From assembly GCF_030123065.1 (NCBI RefSeq), contig NZ_CP126093.1, positions 4,656,001-4,720,000 on the forward strand: DNA of 64,000 nt, read 5' to 3'. This DNA comes from Neobacillus sp. DY30. GTDB taxonomy: Bacteria; Bacillota; Bacilli; Bacillales; Cytobacillaceae. A model generated the notes under the pieces. It was not told the origin of the DNA. It was given only the letters and a program-made list of their open reading frames with translations, and searched no databases. Positions 39,608 through 49,061 of this stretch are shown piece after piece; positions within the stretch are counted from its first letter, which is position 1, and each line of letters starts with the position of its first letter. The position numbers and the translations under genes were made by a program.

Positions 39608-40297
39608 TTATAAATATCCTTTTTCCTTGAGAGAGACAAATTTATTTTCACCGATGATGAGGTGATCGAGTATGTCGATTCCTATCATTTTCCCGCATTC
39701 CACTAGTCTCTTGGTAACCTCGATATCTTCCTTGCTCGGCTCTGGAGATCCCGAGGGATGATTGTGTATCGCAATTATCGAGGCCGCCGATCGTTTTAAA
39801 GCCTCTCGGAACACTTCCCTCGGGTGCACGATGCTCGCGTTTAGGCTGCCAATGAAGATAGTTTGTTTGTGAAGCACTTGATTTTTTGTGTTTAGATAAA
39901 GACATACGAAGTGCTCCTGAGTGAGAAAACGCATGTCGTGCATTACATAATTAGCCCCATCTTCAGGCGAGCGAATTACATAGCGGTCAGTATAGTTTAA
40001 GTTCGTTATCCTCCTGCCAATTTCGACAGCTGCGAGAATTTGAATCGCCTTTGCCTGACCTATTCCTTTAATTTCAGTCATTTCTTCTAAAGTGGCATCT
40101 TTTAAAAGACGTAAGCCTTCAAAATTGGTCAGCAGCCGGTTCGATAATTGAAGTACAGATTCATCCTTCGTACCGGTTCTGAGTAATATCGCGATGAGTT
40201 CATGGTTCGATAAACTTTGCGGACCATTTTGAATAAATCGCTCTCTCGGTCTTTCGTCTTGAGGAAAATCACGGATCATTAATGAATTGGTTGACAT
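39608..40297 (-). CDS. radC: RadC-family JAB/MPN protein
   Basis: A 229-residue RadC protein. The N-terminal helix-hairpin-helix region (LTNFEGLRLLKDATLEEMTEIKGIGQAKAIQILA) is followed by a JAB1/MPN metalloprotease-like domain with the JAMM signature HNHPSG.PEPS.ED (from about residue 178). The name comes from a mis-assigned DNA repair mutation; true function is unclear. Position between maf and mreB is conserved. Confidence 0.94.
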   Translation of the reverse strand: MSTNSLMIRDFPQDERPRERFIQNGPQSLSNHELIAILLRTGTKDESVLQLSNRLLTNFEGLRLLKDATLEEMTEIKGIGQAKAIQILAAVEIGRRITNLNYTDRYVIRSPEDGANYVMHDMRFLTQEHFVCLYLNTKNQVLHKQTIFIGSLNASIVHPREVFREALKRSAASIIAIHNHPSGSPEPSKEDIEVTKRLVECGKMIGIDILDHLIIGENKFVSLKEKGYL

Positions 40298-40341
40298 TCT
40301 ACTTCCTCCCTATAATAGGGAGTTAAAGAACAACATAGCTG

Positions 40342-40911
40342 TTACGACAATTGGTAGCCCAGCCTCTTTAATTCGCGATACGTTCTAGCGACTGGCAGAC
40401 CCATAACCGCAAAATAATCTCCATTTATTTTTTTGACAAGCATGCTTCCAAGCTGCTGAATCCCGTACCCACCTGCTTTATCAAGCGGTTCACCACTTTG
40501 TACATAGAAATTGATTTCTTCGTCCGTTAACTCCCAAAACCAAACTTCTGTTCTTTCAAAAAAACGGGCCGTTCCATTTGGAGATAATATGGAAACACCT
40601 GTGTACACTTCATGCTTTTTATCTGAAAGCTTTTTTAACATCTTTACTGCTTCTGCATTATCGATTGGCTTACCTAATACCTCACCATCAGCAACGACAA
40701 TCGTGTCGGAACCAATAACATAGGCATGAGGATTTTCTTTAAAAATAACCTTTGCCTTTCGCTCGGCCAGATCCATTACTACATCCTCAGGAGAAAGCGC
40801 TGGATCAAAGCTTTCATCAACTTCACTGCTAGAGATCGTGAATGATAATCGGAGGTTTTCTAGAAGTTCTTTCCGCCGTGGAGAAGAAGAGGCTAAAATG
40901 AGGTTCTGCAT
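40342..40911 (-). CDS. maf: Maf-family nucleoside triphosphate pyrophosphatase
   Basis: Maf hydrolyses non-canonical or excess dTTP/UTP and affects septation. The 189-residue protein has LASSSPRRKELL at the N-terminus, SEVDESFDP, the VIGSDTIVVADGEVLGKP core and the Lys/Glu pair in MLKKLSDKKHEVYTGV. Length is normal. It lies between spoIIB and radC as in B. subtilis. Confidence 0.95.
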   Translation of the reverse strand: MQNLILASSSPRRKELLENLRLSFTISSSEVDESFDPALSPEDVVMDLAERKAKVIFKENPHAYVIGSDTIVVADGEVLGKPIDNAEAVKMLKKLSDKKHEVYTGVSILSPNGTARFFERTEVWFWELTDEEINFYVQSGEPLDKAGGYGIQQLGSMLVKKINGDYFAVMGLPVARTYRELKRLGYQLS

Positions 40912-41074
40912 TTCATCACCTTACCTTTTGCATCATTTAGGGAGATACATGTTAATCGTATCAGAATTTGTAAAAGCAAACAATTTTTATATCATTAAAG
41001 TTCGAAGAAATTTGTCAATTTATGCAAAATATCTCTTTGGAATAAATTCAAAATTATTTGATATCAACACAAAA

Positions 41075-41098
41075 AGCCTGCCCAAAAATAGACAGGCT
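41075..41098 (-). terminator. spoIIB terminator
   Basis: AGCCTG (41075-41080) pairs with CAGGCT (41093-41098), with further imperfect pairing inside. On the minus strand a TTTTTG tail follows. It is about 45 bases past the spoIIB stop. Confidence 0.65.
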
Positions 41099-41142
41099 CG
41101 TTATTCAAATATAATTTCCCGGAAAATATCAGCTTTTGTCGA

Positions 41143-42222
41143 CTACAGTGAATAATAGATACTTAGATAATTTAATAAGTGCTGTTGTGCCTCAACCAAA
41201 CTATCTTTATTTTTCTTTTCTTGATATGCTTCCACACTTTTCAAAGCACTGGATAATTCTTTGTTCAAATTAATTACCTTTTCATTTTTCAACTGTTTTG
41301 TGGTTTGATTAATTTGTTTTCCCAACCCTGTGATTTCTTTACTACTTTCTGATGCTATACTACCTGCGACAATGGCGTTAGAAGTGACCTTAGATAACTG
41401 TTGGTAAATAGCTGGAGCAGCTTCTAAAAAGCCTTTTTCGGCCTCATTTATATTTGATACTGTCTTTTCAGCAACCGGAATTTGTTTTGGCAGTACATCA
41501 TCAAAGCCATTTGCTTCATAATGACCTTCCATTCGTTTTGCTGTTTCTATTGAGTCTGCCACACCTAAGAACATAAATTCTTTATTATTCATAGTTAGTG
41601 TCTGAGCTGGCGCACCTTTCCCTTTTACCTCGTTAGCAGCTCCGGAGGCTGCATCCTTGCTCGAAAAGGCTCCACCTTGGACAATATACATAGTTTGAGC
41701 TGCAATCGCAACAGAACTGCTCTTTCCACCGGTTACTTCTGAACCTTTATTGGATCCATTACCTGCGACAACTGGCTCAGTTACAGTTGGTTTACTGTTT
41801 TCGGAAATAACTAACTTAAGCATAAGGACCCCGAAACTTGTCCCAATTAAGATAGCAAAAACAGCTGTAACAATAATAGATTTTAATACGCTGCCGTTAC
41901 GCTTCATTGAGAATGTTGTAAATGAAGGAGTCTTCTTTTTTCCGCCCTTTTTATCCTTTTGGCTGCTGATAACTTTATATTCCTGAATGTCGTTTTCTGC
42001 CGATTCTGGAATAATCCAATCAAAACTTTCATCGACTGATTCCTTTGCGGCGGCAGCCTCAAGAAAAACATCCTGATCATTGAAATCTTCGTCGATGTTT
42101 ATCACTTTAGTAAAAGAATCTTTGCTAGATTCTTGTTCCTTCTTAATCGGCTCTTCTCTGAAAGTCTGGTCTTCTCCATTTAACTTTATTTTGATGGTAT
42201 TGCCACGATTCGGCTTGTCCAC
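41143..42222 (-). CDS. spoIIB: SpoIIB-like SPOR-domain protein
   Basis: SpoIIB localises early to the polar septum and promotes engulfment-associated septal thinning. The 359-residue protein has an acidic cytosolic part (residues 1-108), one membrane helix (about 113-133), a Gly/Ser linker, a SPOR domain (MYIVQGGAFSSKDAASGAANEVKGKGAPA..., about 178-250) that binds denuded peptidoglycan, and a C-terminal helical region. In B. subtilis spoIIB sits between maf and comC; here the pilus locus takes the comC place. Confidence 0.88.
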   Translation of the reverse strand: MDKPNRGNTIKIKLNGEDQTFREEPIKKEQESSKDSFTKVINIDEDFNDQDVFLEAAAAKESVDESFDWIIPESAENDIQEYKVISSQKDKKGGKKKTPSFTTFSMKRNGSVLKSIIVTAVFAILIGTSFGVLMLKLVISENSKPTVTEPVVAGNGSNKGSEVTGGKSSSVAIAAQTMYIVQGGAFSSKDAASGAANEVKGKGAPAQTLTMNNKEFMFLGVADSIETAKRMEGHYEANGFDDVLPKQIPVAEKTVSNINEAEKGFLEAAPAIYQQLSKVTSNAIVAGSIASESSKEITGLGKQINQTTKQLKNEKVINLNKELSSALKSVEAYQEKKNKDSLVEAQQHLLNYLSIYYSL

Positions 42223-42333
42223 TAACTTGTACTCCTTCCTCTACCAATAGCAATTTCTACCATCCTATCACAAAGACAAAAAAAAATAACAAGACTTTTG
42301 TCGTCTTGTTATACAATGCTTTCGTCAATTTTT

Positions 42334-42786
42334 TTAGTTTCGTATTATCAGGTCTATCGAAAGTTCATCAATTGGTATAGGAGTTTCTACTCCACCTTTC
42401 GTACAGAGATTATGAGTATTCCCATAAAAACAAACAGCACTTATCTTATTGCCTGTTATTCTAACATAAGTCTTATCAGTTTCAGGGATAAAACCGCCTG
42501 TGTAAGGATCTTCGATTTTATCAAGGTAGTTTAGCTCTAGTAATTCCCTATAGGTTATTTCCAAATGAGGATTGCCTTGTATTTCTTCATCCTTCAAATA
42601 TAAATGGGCTGCTTCCTTTAATGTAATCGCATTTCCTACAAAAGCTTGATCTTTTGCAACTGCGATTACCTTGGTCATCGAAACAACCCCAATAGAAGAA
42701 ATAATACCTAAAATTACAATGATTGCCAACAGTTCAACCAAACTATACCCTTTTTGATACTGTTCTTGAGAGTATATTTTTATCAT
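42334..42786 (-). CDS. Type IV pilin-like protein (minor pilin)
   Basis: A 150-residue type IV prepilin. A short leader ends QKG before YSLVELLAIIVILGIISSIGV, the conserved methylated N-terminal helix with Glu5. The globular part has two Cys near the C-terminus (ISAVCFYG...LCTKGG) that may form a disulfide-bonded D-loop. ATG 42786 is used; the frame to 42813 overlaps pilO and lacks a binding site. It ends the pilus operon. Confidence 0.85.
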   Translation of the reverse strand: MIKIYSQEQYQKGYSLVELLAIIVILGIISSIGVVSMTKVIAVAKDQAFVGNAITLKEAAHLYLKDEEIQGNPHLEITYRELLELNYLDKIEDPYTGGFIPETDKTYVRITGNKISAVCFYGNTHNLCTKGGVETPIPIDELSIDLIIRN

Positions 42787-42802
42787 AAATAAAATGTCTC
42801 CG

Positions 42803-43561
42803 TTAATTTCCATCAGCGAAAGTACTTAATGGATTCTTCTTGTTGGCTGGTGACGGTGCATCAAACTTAGGCAAATCAGCAATCAAGTCTTCTAAAGTAG
42901 GTAAATAGTATGCTGATATACTCAAACTGTAACTTATTTTTCCAGGAACAGTCACTATGCTGGTAACTTCTTGACCGCCTGAATAATTTATAGACTCGAC
43001 CACAACAATCCGATTTAAATTTTCAAGTGTACCAATAAACTTTTCTAAGTCCTCATAAGTAGGTGACTCCACGCTAAGACTTATGGACAGCTTTTTTAAA
43101 CCACTAGATGAAGCAGGTGTTTCTTGCTTATTTGCTGCAGAATCAGCGGTATTTTCAGGTGTAGCTTCAGGAGTTTGTCCTGCTTCAGTATTTGTAGCAT
43201 CAGTTGGTGTTGTTTCAATTGTCACATCAGCATCTTGTGAGAATCCCATTGATAGTATTTTACTATTTGATACATTTTCAGCTCTTTCTAAATCAAAGAT
43301 TAATTGTTCCTGCAAGGGTGATACAGGTACCTTTTTCTGTAATTCCTTTGTATCTTCTGTTATTTTTTCTGTATCTTCTTGTTTGTTTTCAGCCATAACA
43401 TCTAATAGTTTTTGTTCTGATTCTAGTGACTGTTTTTTTGTTACTAGTTCAGATTTTAGCGGACTAAGAAAAATAAATTGACCGATAACTAAGAGCAATA
43501 TCAACAATAGAGTACCGAAGATCAACATTAACCGATCAAATTTTGAGAGGCGAAGTTTCAT
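42803..43561 (-). CDS. pilO: PilO-like pilus alignment protein
   Basis: A 252-residue bitopic membrane protein: one N-terminal helix (residues 12-32), a coiled coil (LVTKKQSLESEQKLLDVMAENK) and a ferredoxin-like domain around KKLSISLSVESPTYEDLEKFIGTLENL, the PilO pattern. A Thr/Ala/Pro-rich insert lies between. It partners PilN and PilM in the inner-membrane alignment complex. The 4-base overlap with pilN indicates coupling. Confidence 0.85.
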   Translation of the reverse strand: MKLRLSKFDRLMLIFGTLLLILLLVIGQFIFLSPLKSELVTKKQSLESEQKLLDVMAENKQEDTEKITEDTKELQKKVPVSPLQEQLIFDLERAENVSNSKILSMGFSQDADVTIETTPTDATNTEAGQTPEATPENTADSAANKQETPASSSGLKKLSISLSVESPTYEDLEKFIGTLENLNRIVVVESINYSGGQEVTSIVTVPGKISYSLSISAYYLPTLEDLIADLPKFDAPSPANKKNPLSTFADGN

Positions 43562-44337
43562 GAAGCAGTCACCTCTTTCCCACCAGTTTCCCCTTTATAA
43601 AGGACCTTTTTAATAGCTTCTTTACTAAACTTAATTTCATATTGACCAATATATCTTGGCAGATATTTATCTTCTACATTTGCAACAGTATCTGATGATG
43701 TTGTAGGTGCTGTTACTACTGTATTAGAGTTAGGGAGTGTTGCTTGTTCAGCTGTAGCTGTTGTTTGATTATTCCTGTCCGGAACAGTTGTACCGGTTGG
43801 TTGAGCGCTGTTTACAGAATTAGTTGTTGTACTTGGAGTGGCGGATGCAGATGGATCCACTACAGCTTGCGTATTTAAGCTGCTAAGGGAAACTTTCTCT
43901 ATCCAATCAGACTTATTCAAACTATTCAAGAAATAGGCTGCTTCTCTAGAGTTATCAAACTGAACAGTAATTGTAACCGTTCCAGTTTCTGTATAACCGA
44001 ATGATTGAATAAATCCTCTTTCAGGCAACAACGCTGTTAGGTGCTGCAACACTGGAATCGTTTTGATTGGGTACGTATTTGCCCATTCAACCGCATTTTT
44101 CAAAACACTCACGGACATTTTAGATTGATCTTGTTGAGCATTTTCAGCTTCTTTAACTGAAATCTCTTTAATAGTTTCAATTTGTTGATCAACCTCTTTG
44201 ACATTATCCTTTGTAGACTGAATTTGCCAAATATAAAAACTACTAATCATAACGATTAACGAAAGCAGGGTAATTAAGATAATTAGATTAAATTTCCGTG
44301 GTTCTTTTTGAGGGAGTAAATTAATTTCGATTAACAT
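43558..44337 (-). CDS. pilN: PilN-like pilus assembly protein
   Basis: A 259-residue protein starting with the PilN hallmark INLLPQKEPRK (residues 4-14), which docks onto PilM, then a membrane helix (18-38), coiled coil and a ferredoxin-like domain (ALLPERGFIQSFGYTETGTVTITVQFDN). A Thr/Ser/Asn-rich unstructured segment (about 175-225) precedes the C-terminus. It shares one base with the end of pilM. Confidence 0.87.
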   Translation of the reverse strand: MLIEINLLPQKEPRKFNLIILITLLSLIVMISSFYIWQIQSTKDNVKEVDQQIETIKEISVKEAENAQQDQSKMSVSVLKNAVEWANTYPIKTIPVLQHLTALLPERGFIQSFGYTETGTVTITVQFDNSREAAYFLNSLNKSDWIEKVSLSSLNTQAVVDPSASATPSTTTNSVNSAQPTGTTVPDRNNQTTATAEQATLPNSNTVVTAPTTSSDTVANVEDKYLPRYIGQYEIKFSKEAIKKVLYKGETGGKEVTAS

Positions 44338-45332
44338 TACTGCACCTCTTTTAAAGCAAGCCCTAACGGAAGGAAGAGATTACTTGGCAAGTAACCAGTT
44401 TTACCTTTAAGATCATTGTCTAGTGTAATCATCTCTACAGGTATATCATATCTATCTTTCATTTCGTCAATGATGGCCTCTAGCATTGGATGATCTCCAT
44501 TTACTAAAAACTTCGTGACATCCTGTCCTTCATTCGTCAACGTATAGCGATAAAAGTCAACTAATTTATTAACCTCATTAAAAATATCCTCAATCTGCAT
44601 GGCAAGTTCTTCGGCATCTCCATTAAATTTGAATTCCAGTGAACCGGCTATACCTATATTATATTCCCATTCGTCAATGTTAAAAGGTAAGGAGAAATGA
44701 CGCATAACTAAAGGTACATTTTCATTAAAAATACATAGATTAACACTTGTTAAATCAAATTGGACCGTAAACAGAACTTCATTACTACTAGATTTATCTA
44801 GATAATGATATAAACGATAAAGTGATAATGGCGAGATATCAGCAGCAATAGGATTAAGCTTAAGGCTCGAAAACAATTCTGAGTATTCCATAACAAACTG
44901 TTCTGGTGCTGCAAAAAGAAGTATATCCTTAGTTTTCTGGTTACTTTCTAGCGGATAATAATCAAAGACAGGTTCTTCAAAAGGTAAGTGAATAGTTGAA
45001 CCTAGTTCTAAATAAAGATAACCTTTTATTTCATCATCCTGGACATCTGCCGGAATGGATACTTTTCGAATAATTACTAACGCATCTGGAATTATAAAAC
45101 GGACCGAACGCCTTTGAATTTTCCATTCATCAATACATTGCTCCAGAATAGAGGTTAACGAATCAATATCAACTATTTTCCCATCAACAATAATTCCTGG
45201 TGGGAGAAAGCGTTCGCTCCATTTTTGTGCAGCAGGGGGGTTCGACTGTTTTAATTCAACATATCGAATGGAGTGGTCATTAAGTACCATATTGATAATT
45301 CGATTTTTTGAAGAAAAAAGGGAAAATGCCAT
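44337..45332 (-). CDS. pilM: PilM-like actin-fold pilus assembly protein
   Basis: A 331-residue cytosolic protein of the PilM/FtsA-like actin fold. Family patterns are RYVELKQSN near the N-terminus, FIIPDALVIIRKVSIPADVQDDEIKGY and LNPIAADISPLSLYRLYHYL. It anchors the PilN N-terminus and couples the alignment complex to the motor. It lies between the prepilin peptidase and pilN. Confidence 0.85.
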   Translation of the reverse strand: MAFSLFSSKNRIINMVLNDHSIRYVELKQSNPPAAQKWSERFLPPGIIVDGKIVDIDSLTSILEQCIDEWKIQRRSVRFIIPDALVIIRKVSIPADVQDDEIKGYLYLELGSTIHLPFEEPVFDYYPLESNQKTKDILLFAAPEQFVMEYSELFSSLKLNPIAADISPLSLYRLYHYLDKSSSNEVLFTVQFDLTSVNLCIFNENVPLVMRHFSLPFNIDEWEYNIGIAGSLEFKFNGDAEELAMQIEDIFNEVNKLVDFYRYTLTNEGQDVTKFLVNGDHPMLEAIIDEMKDRYDIPVEMITLDNDLKGKTGYLPSNLFLPLGLALKEVQ

Positions 45333-45348
45333 AATAATAACCCCTTAT

Positions 45349-46110
45349 TTAAAATCCTTGATTAAAAAATTGTAAATATAAATCAATCAAATCCGATCCC
45401 CAATAATAAGCTGTCAAGGTACCAGCTGCAATAAATGGGCCGAAAGGTATCGGCTGCTTTCTTTTCACAATTTTTAATATCATTGCGAGGCCTCCGATAA
45501 CAGCACCGAATAATGTCGAAAGGAAGAATGATAATAGTACTAGTTTAAAACCTAAAACGAAACCAAGTAACGCATATAATTTCACATCACCACCGCCCAT
45601 TCCCCCCTTACTGACAAGTGCAATAGTGAGCAGAAGTACAAAACCTGTAACTGCACCAAGGACGCTATCCCACAATGGTGTTAAAGGTAAGAAAATTCGT
45701 TCCAATAAAAAAATCCCTGCAAACCAGATTAAAATCTTATCAGGGATGATCATATAGTTTATATCGGAAACAATGATAATAATAAACAATGAAATGAGCG
45801 TAAGAGCAATTATAAGCTCACCAGACCATCCAATAACAAGTGGGGCAGTTGCAAACAAAATTCCAGTTAATAACTCCATTACTGGATAGATAGGAGAAAT
45901 CCGCGACTGACAGCCGCGGCATTTTCCTTTTTGAAATAAAAACGATAAAACCGGTATTAGTTCATATGCTTTTAATTGATGTCCACAGTCCGGGCAGGCT
46001 GACCTAGGAGAAATTATCGATTTTGCCAGTGGAATCCGGAGACCCACAACGTTGAAGAAAGAGCCAAATGTACATCCATATAGGAAAAGAAAAGTAAAGA
46101 CTAACTTCAT
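45349..46110 (-). CDS. pilD: Type IV prepilin peptidase (A24)
   Basis: This bifunctional enzyme cuts prepilin leaders after Gly and N-methylates the new terminus. The 253-residue protein has the N-terminal methylase domain with a zinc site of two CxxC pairs (CPDCGHQ and CRGCQSR, about residues 39-65). Eight helices and both catalytic aspartates are seen (VSDINYMIIPD and GGGDVKLYALLGF). It corresponds in position to B. subtilis comC and would process all pilins here and any Com pseudopilins elsewhere. Confidence 0.94.
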   Translation of the reverse strand: MKLVFTFLFLYGCTFGSFFNVVGLRIPLAKSIISPRSACPDCGHQLKAYELIPVLSFLFQKGKCRGCQSRISPIYPVMELLTGILFATAPLVIGWSGELIIALTLISLFIIIIVSDINYMIIPDKILIWFAGIFLLERIFLPLTPLWDSVLGAVTGFVLLLTIALVSKGGMGGGDVKLYALLGFVLGFKLVLLSFFLSTLFGAVIGGLAMILKIVKRKQPIPFGPFIAAGTLTAYYWGSDLIDLYLQFFNQGF

Positions 46111-46147
46111 TTTTCTTCAATTAATCTCCCAACATTATTTATAAAAT

Positions 46148-46654
46148 TTATTGAGGTGTTACAATGCCTCGTGTAATATCTTTCGTTGTAATAATTGCTG
46201 CTGTCCCAGCAGTAATAGTAGCATCATCTCTAACAAGTGTAATTGTTCTTGGATTTGATGCTTTATTTGTGATTAAAGTAACACCATAGATCTTACCATT
46301 TGCAATCTTGACGTTTGAAACTGTAGCACTGTCAGCAGCAAGAGTAGTTCCTTCAACATACGCTTCTTCTGGACTTACTACCTTGTCAAGGTATTTTTTA
46401 TCCATTAATTGTTTTAAAGTAAGATAATGTGTACCTGTTTGATAAGTTTCTTCTGAGGCAATTACCATTTTCGCAGCACTGATCATTTGCTGTGCATTTG
46501 CCACGTGAGCATCCTTTTTAGTATTATCGATTATCCCTAAAATTGATGGTACTGCAATTGCAGCAATAATTCCTAGAATAACGATAACTGCTAATAATTC
46601 AATTAAAGTTAAACCTTTTTGTTCTTTTAGTTTGTTCTTTAACATTTGACGCAT
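46148..46654 (-). CDS. Type IV major pilin-like protein
   Basis: A 168-residue prepilin: basic leader RQMLKNKLKEQKG cleaved before LTLIELLAVIVILGIIAAIAV, with Glu5, followed by the spine helix (IDNTKKDAHVANAQQMISAAKM) and a Thr/Ala-rich head with no Cys. A separate promoter just upstream and position as a lone gene between pilC and pilD suggest it is the major subunit. Confidence 0.88.
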   Translation of the reverse strand: MRQMLKNKLKEQKGLTLIELLAVIVILGIIAAIAVPSILGIIDNTKKDAHVANAQQMISAAKMVIASEETYQTGTHYLTLKQLMDKKYLDKVVSPEEAYVEGTTLAADSATVSNVKIANGKIYGVTLITNKASNPRTITLVRDDATITAGTAAIITTKDITRGIVTPQ

Positions 46655-46669
46655 TGTACACTCTCCCTT

Positions 46670-46735
46670 TTATGGTTCTATGAACCTAGTAATATTTTCT
46701 CTTGTATTATACAGTAATTTACATTGCGAAAGAAA
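46670..46735 (-). promoter_or_regulatory. Promoter of the major pilin gene
   Basis: In the 140-base pilC-pilin gap the minus strand carries a perfect TATAAT (46710-46705) about 50 bases before the pilin ATG. Only a poor -35 is visible, but the surrounding sequence is very AT-rich. AAGGGAGAG precedes the ATG. This supports extra transcription of the abundant subunit. Confidence 0.5.
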
Positions 46736-46794
46736 GAGAAATTTTAATATTTTTGTCACTTCTAGTTATAATTTTAATAGTTTTGTAATGTTTA

Positions 46795-48012
46795 CTAAGC
46801 ATTTTGTTGAAATGCGTCAAACATACCAAACATTGGCATCATGATAGCTAATACTATAGTGCCAACAAGCCCAGCTAAGACCACAATCATCATAGGTTCA
46901 ATCAATGATTTTAACTGGTCTGTTGCAGTCTCAACTTCTTTTTCGTAAAACTCAGCGATTTTATTAAGCATTGTATCTAAAGCCCCTGTTCCTTCACCAA
47001 TAATAATCATTTGGGTGACAAGCGGCGGAAAGGCCCAGTGGTCTTTCATTGGTTCCGTCATTGATTTTCCTTTTTCTAAGGAATCCCGTGAGTCATGAAT
47101 AACTTTTGCTAGTACACCATTTTCTACTACCTTTTCAACAATTGCCATTGCTTGGAGGATAGGTACGGAACTTGAGAATAAAGAACTTAAAGTTCTCATC
47201 ATTCTGGCTAGTGCTGCCTTTTGTAGCATTTTTCCAAAAAAAGGAATTTTTAAAGCGATATGATCTAAATAATAACTTGTTTTTTTGTTTTTGCGTAAAT
47301 AAATAAACAAAATAATAATAAACAGAGTAGTTATTGTCAAAACCCACCAGTAACCCTGCACAAAACCACTTGCAGCTAAAACGAATTTTGTTATCGCAGG
47401 AAGTTCTCCGCCAAGATCATCAAACATTGTAACAAAAGTTGGCACTACAGATGTAAGTAGGAAAATAACTACTGCTATAGCAATTACCCCTATTACAATC
47501 GGGTATGAAAGAGCAGATTTTATCTTTTGCCTAGTATAGTGTTGCTTTTCAAAATGCTCTGCCAAACGTTCTAGAGTTTCATCCATATTCCCGCTGACTT
47601 CACCAGCTTTAATCATGTTAATATACATTGAATTGAAGATTTTCTTATGTTTAGAGACTGCCTCTGAATAGGGATTTCCTTCACGCATCTCTTGTTCTGC
47701 CGCCAATAATGCCTTCTTTAAACCTTTGCTTTCTGTCTGTACAGCTAGAATACCAGTTGCATCTACAACGGTTACTCCAGCCTTTAATAGAGTTGCAAAT
47801 TGTCTTAAATAAATAACAAAATGTTGGAGCTTTACTGGTTCCCCAAATGATAGATCTTTAGTCATCAGGGTTTCAGGAACTTCCTTCATTTCAATAACAC
47901 GAATACCCTGTTCTTTCAGCTTTTCCATTGCTTCTCGTCTGGAAGCTGCATTTAAGGTCCCTTGACGTTTCCCACGGCGGTCTCGACCTGAATATTTAAA
48001 TCTAGCCATCAA
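46795..48012 (-). CDS. pilC: Type IV pilus inner-membrane platform protein PilC
   Basis: A 405-residue polytopic protein of the PilC/GspF family: two repeats of the T2SSF domain (about residues 70-195 and 272-395), with the motifs LRQFATLLKAGVTVVDA, MIKAGEVSGNMDETLERLAEHF and MIIIGEGTGALDTML. It passes motor motion to pilin subunits. It overlaps pilT by 11 bases. Confidence 0.94.
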   Translation of the reverse strand: MMARFKYSGRDRRGKRQGTLNAASRREAMEKLKEQGIRVIEMKEVPETLMTKDLSFGEPVKLQHFVIYLRQFATLLKAGVTVVDATGILAVQTESKGLKKALLAAEQEMREGNPYSEAVSKHKKIFNSMYINMIKAGEVSGNMDETLERLAEHFEKQHYTRQKIKSALSYPIVIGVIAIAVVIFLLTSVVPTFVTMFDDLGGELPAITKFVLAASGFVQGYWWVLTITTLFIIILFIYLRKNKKTSYYLDHIALKIPFFGKMLQKAALARMMRTLSSLFSSSVPILQAMAIVEKVVENGVLAKVIHDSRDSLEKGKSMTEPMKDHWAFPPLVTQMIIIGEGTGALDTMLNKIAEFYEKEVETATDQLKSLIEPMMIVVLAGLVGTIVLAIMMPMFGMFDAFQQNA

Positions 48013-49051
48013 GCATCATCTTTTCTTGTAGATATTTGGTCGCAGCTTCCGTTTGAATTATTCCTTTGTCAATTAATTCTTTAATACTCATTTCAAGTGT
48101 GTGCATACCCTGGGCACGGGAAGTTTGCATGGTGCTTTGAATTTGATGTATTTTTTCACTTCGGATTAAGTTCGCAATTGCCGGATTATTTACCATAATT
48201 TCAGTAGCAGCACGACGCCCTTTTCCATCTGTTGTAGGAAATAAACGCTGTGAAATTACTCCTACTAAAACTGAAGCCAACTGAACACGGATTTGTGGCT
48301 GCTGTTCTGGTGGAAAAACATCGATAATACGGTTTATAGTTGCAGGAGCACTCGAAGTATGGAGCGTCCCGAAAACAAGGTGCCCTGTTTCCGCAGCAGT
48401 GATCGCAATCCCAATTGTTTCAAGGTCACGCATCTCACCGACAAGAATGACATCAGGGTCTTGACGTAATGCACCCTTAAGGCCATTTGCATAGGACTTC
48501 GTATCAAAACCAACTTCACGCTGATCTATAATGCAATTGCCATGCTTATGCAGATATTCAATTGGGTCCTCTAATGTAATAATGTGCTTTCGCATGGTCC
48601 GGTTCATATAATCAATCATAGAAGCAAGCGTAGTAGATTTCCCGCTCCCCGTTGGACCAGTAACTAAAATTAGCCCCTGTGGTTTTTCACAAAGCTGTGG
48701 GATAATTGGCGGCAACTTTAAGTCCTCAATCGTTGGTGTTTTTGATGCAACCACCCTTAGTGCTAGTGATACACTTTTTCTTTGATGATACGCATTGCAA
48801 CGGAAACGGGATACCCCTGGAACTCCATAGGAATAGTCAAGCTCGCCTTTTTCTTTAAATAAATCATACATACTTTCAGGAATCGTTAATTTTGCTATTT
48901 CTTCCGTATCATCTGGAAGTAGAATGTCTTTACCATAGCGTTTAATGTCCCCGTTTATACGGAAAATCGGGGGCACACCAACAGTTAAGTGGATATCCGA
49001 TGCTTTAAATTCAATCGCTGCACGCAGTATATTATCGATTTTTTCTCTCAT
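48002..49051 (-). CDS. pilT: Pilus retraction ATPase PilT
   Basis: A 349-residue hexameric secretion ATPase that depolymerises pili. It shows Walker A GPTGSGKST (132-140), Asp box ITLEDPIEYLH, Walker B LVGEMRDLETI, His box HLVFGTLHTSSA, and the PilT-specific C-terminal AIRNLIREGK-like segment as AIANLIRSEKIHQI. Its presence implies retractile pili, hence possible twitching, adhesion or DNA uptake. It follows pilB by 10 bases. Confidence 0.95.
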   Translation of the reverse strand: MREKIDNILRAAIEFKASDIHLTVGVPPIFRINGDIKRYGKDILLPDDTEEIAKLTIPESMYDLFKEKGELDYSYGVPGVSRFRCNAYHQRKSVSLALRVVASKTPTIEDLKLPPIIPQLCEKPQGLILVTGPTGSGKSTTLASMIDYMNRTMRKHIITLEDPIEYLHKHGNCIIDQREVGFDTKSYANGLKGALRQDPDVILVGEMRDLETIGIAITAAETGHLVFGTLHTSSAPATINRIIDVFPPEQQPQIRVQLASVLVGVISQRLFPTTDGKGRRAATEIMVNNPAIANLIRSEKIHQIQSTMQTSRAQGMHTLEMSIKELIDKGIIQTEAATKYLQEKMMLDG

Positions 49052-49061
49052 ATTCTTACTC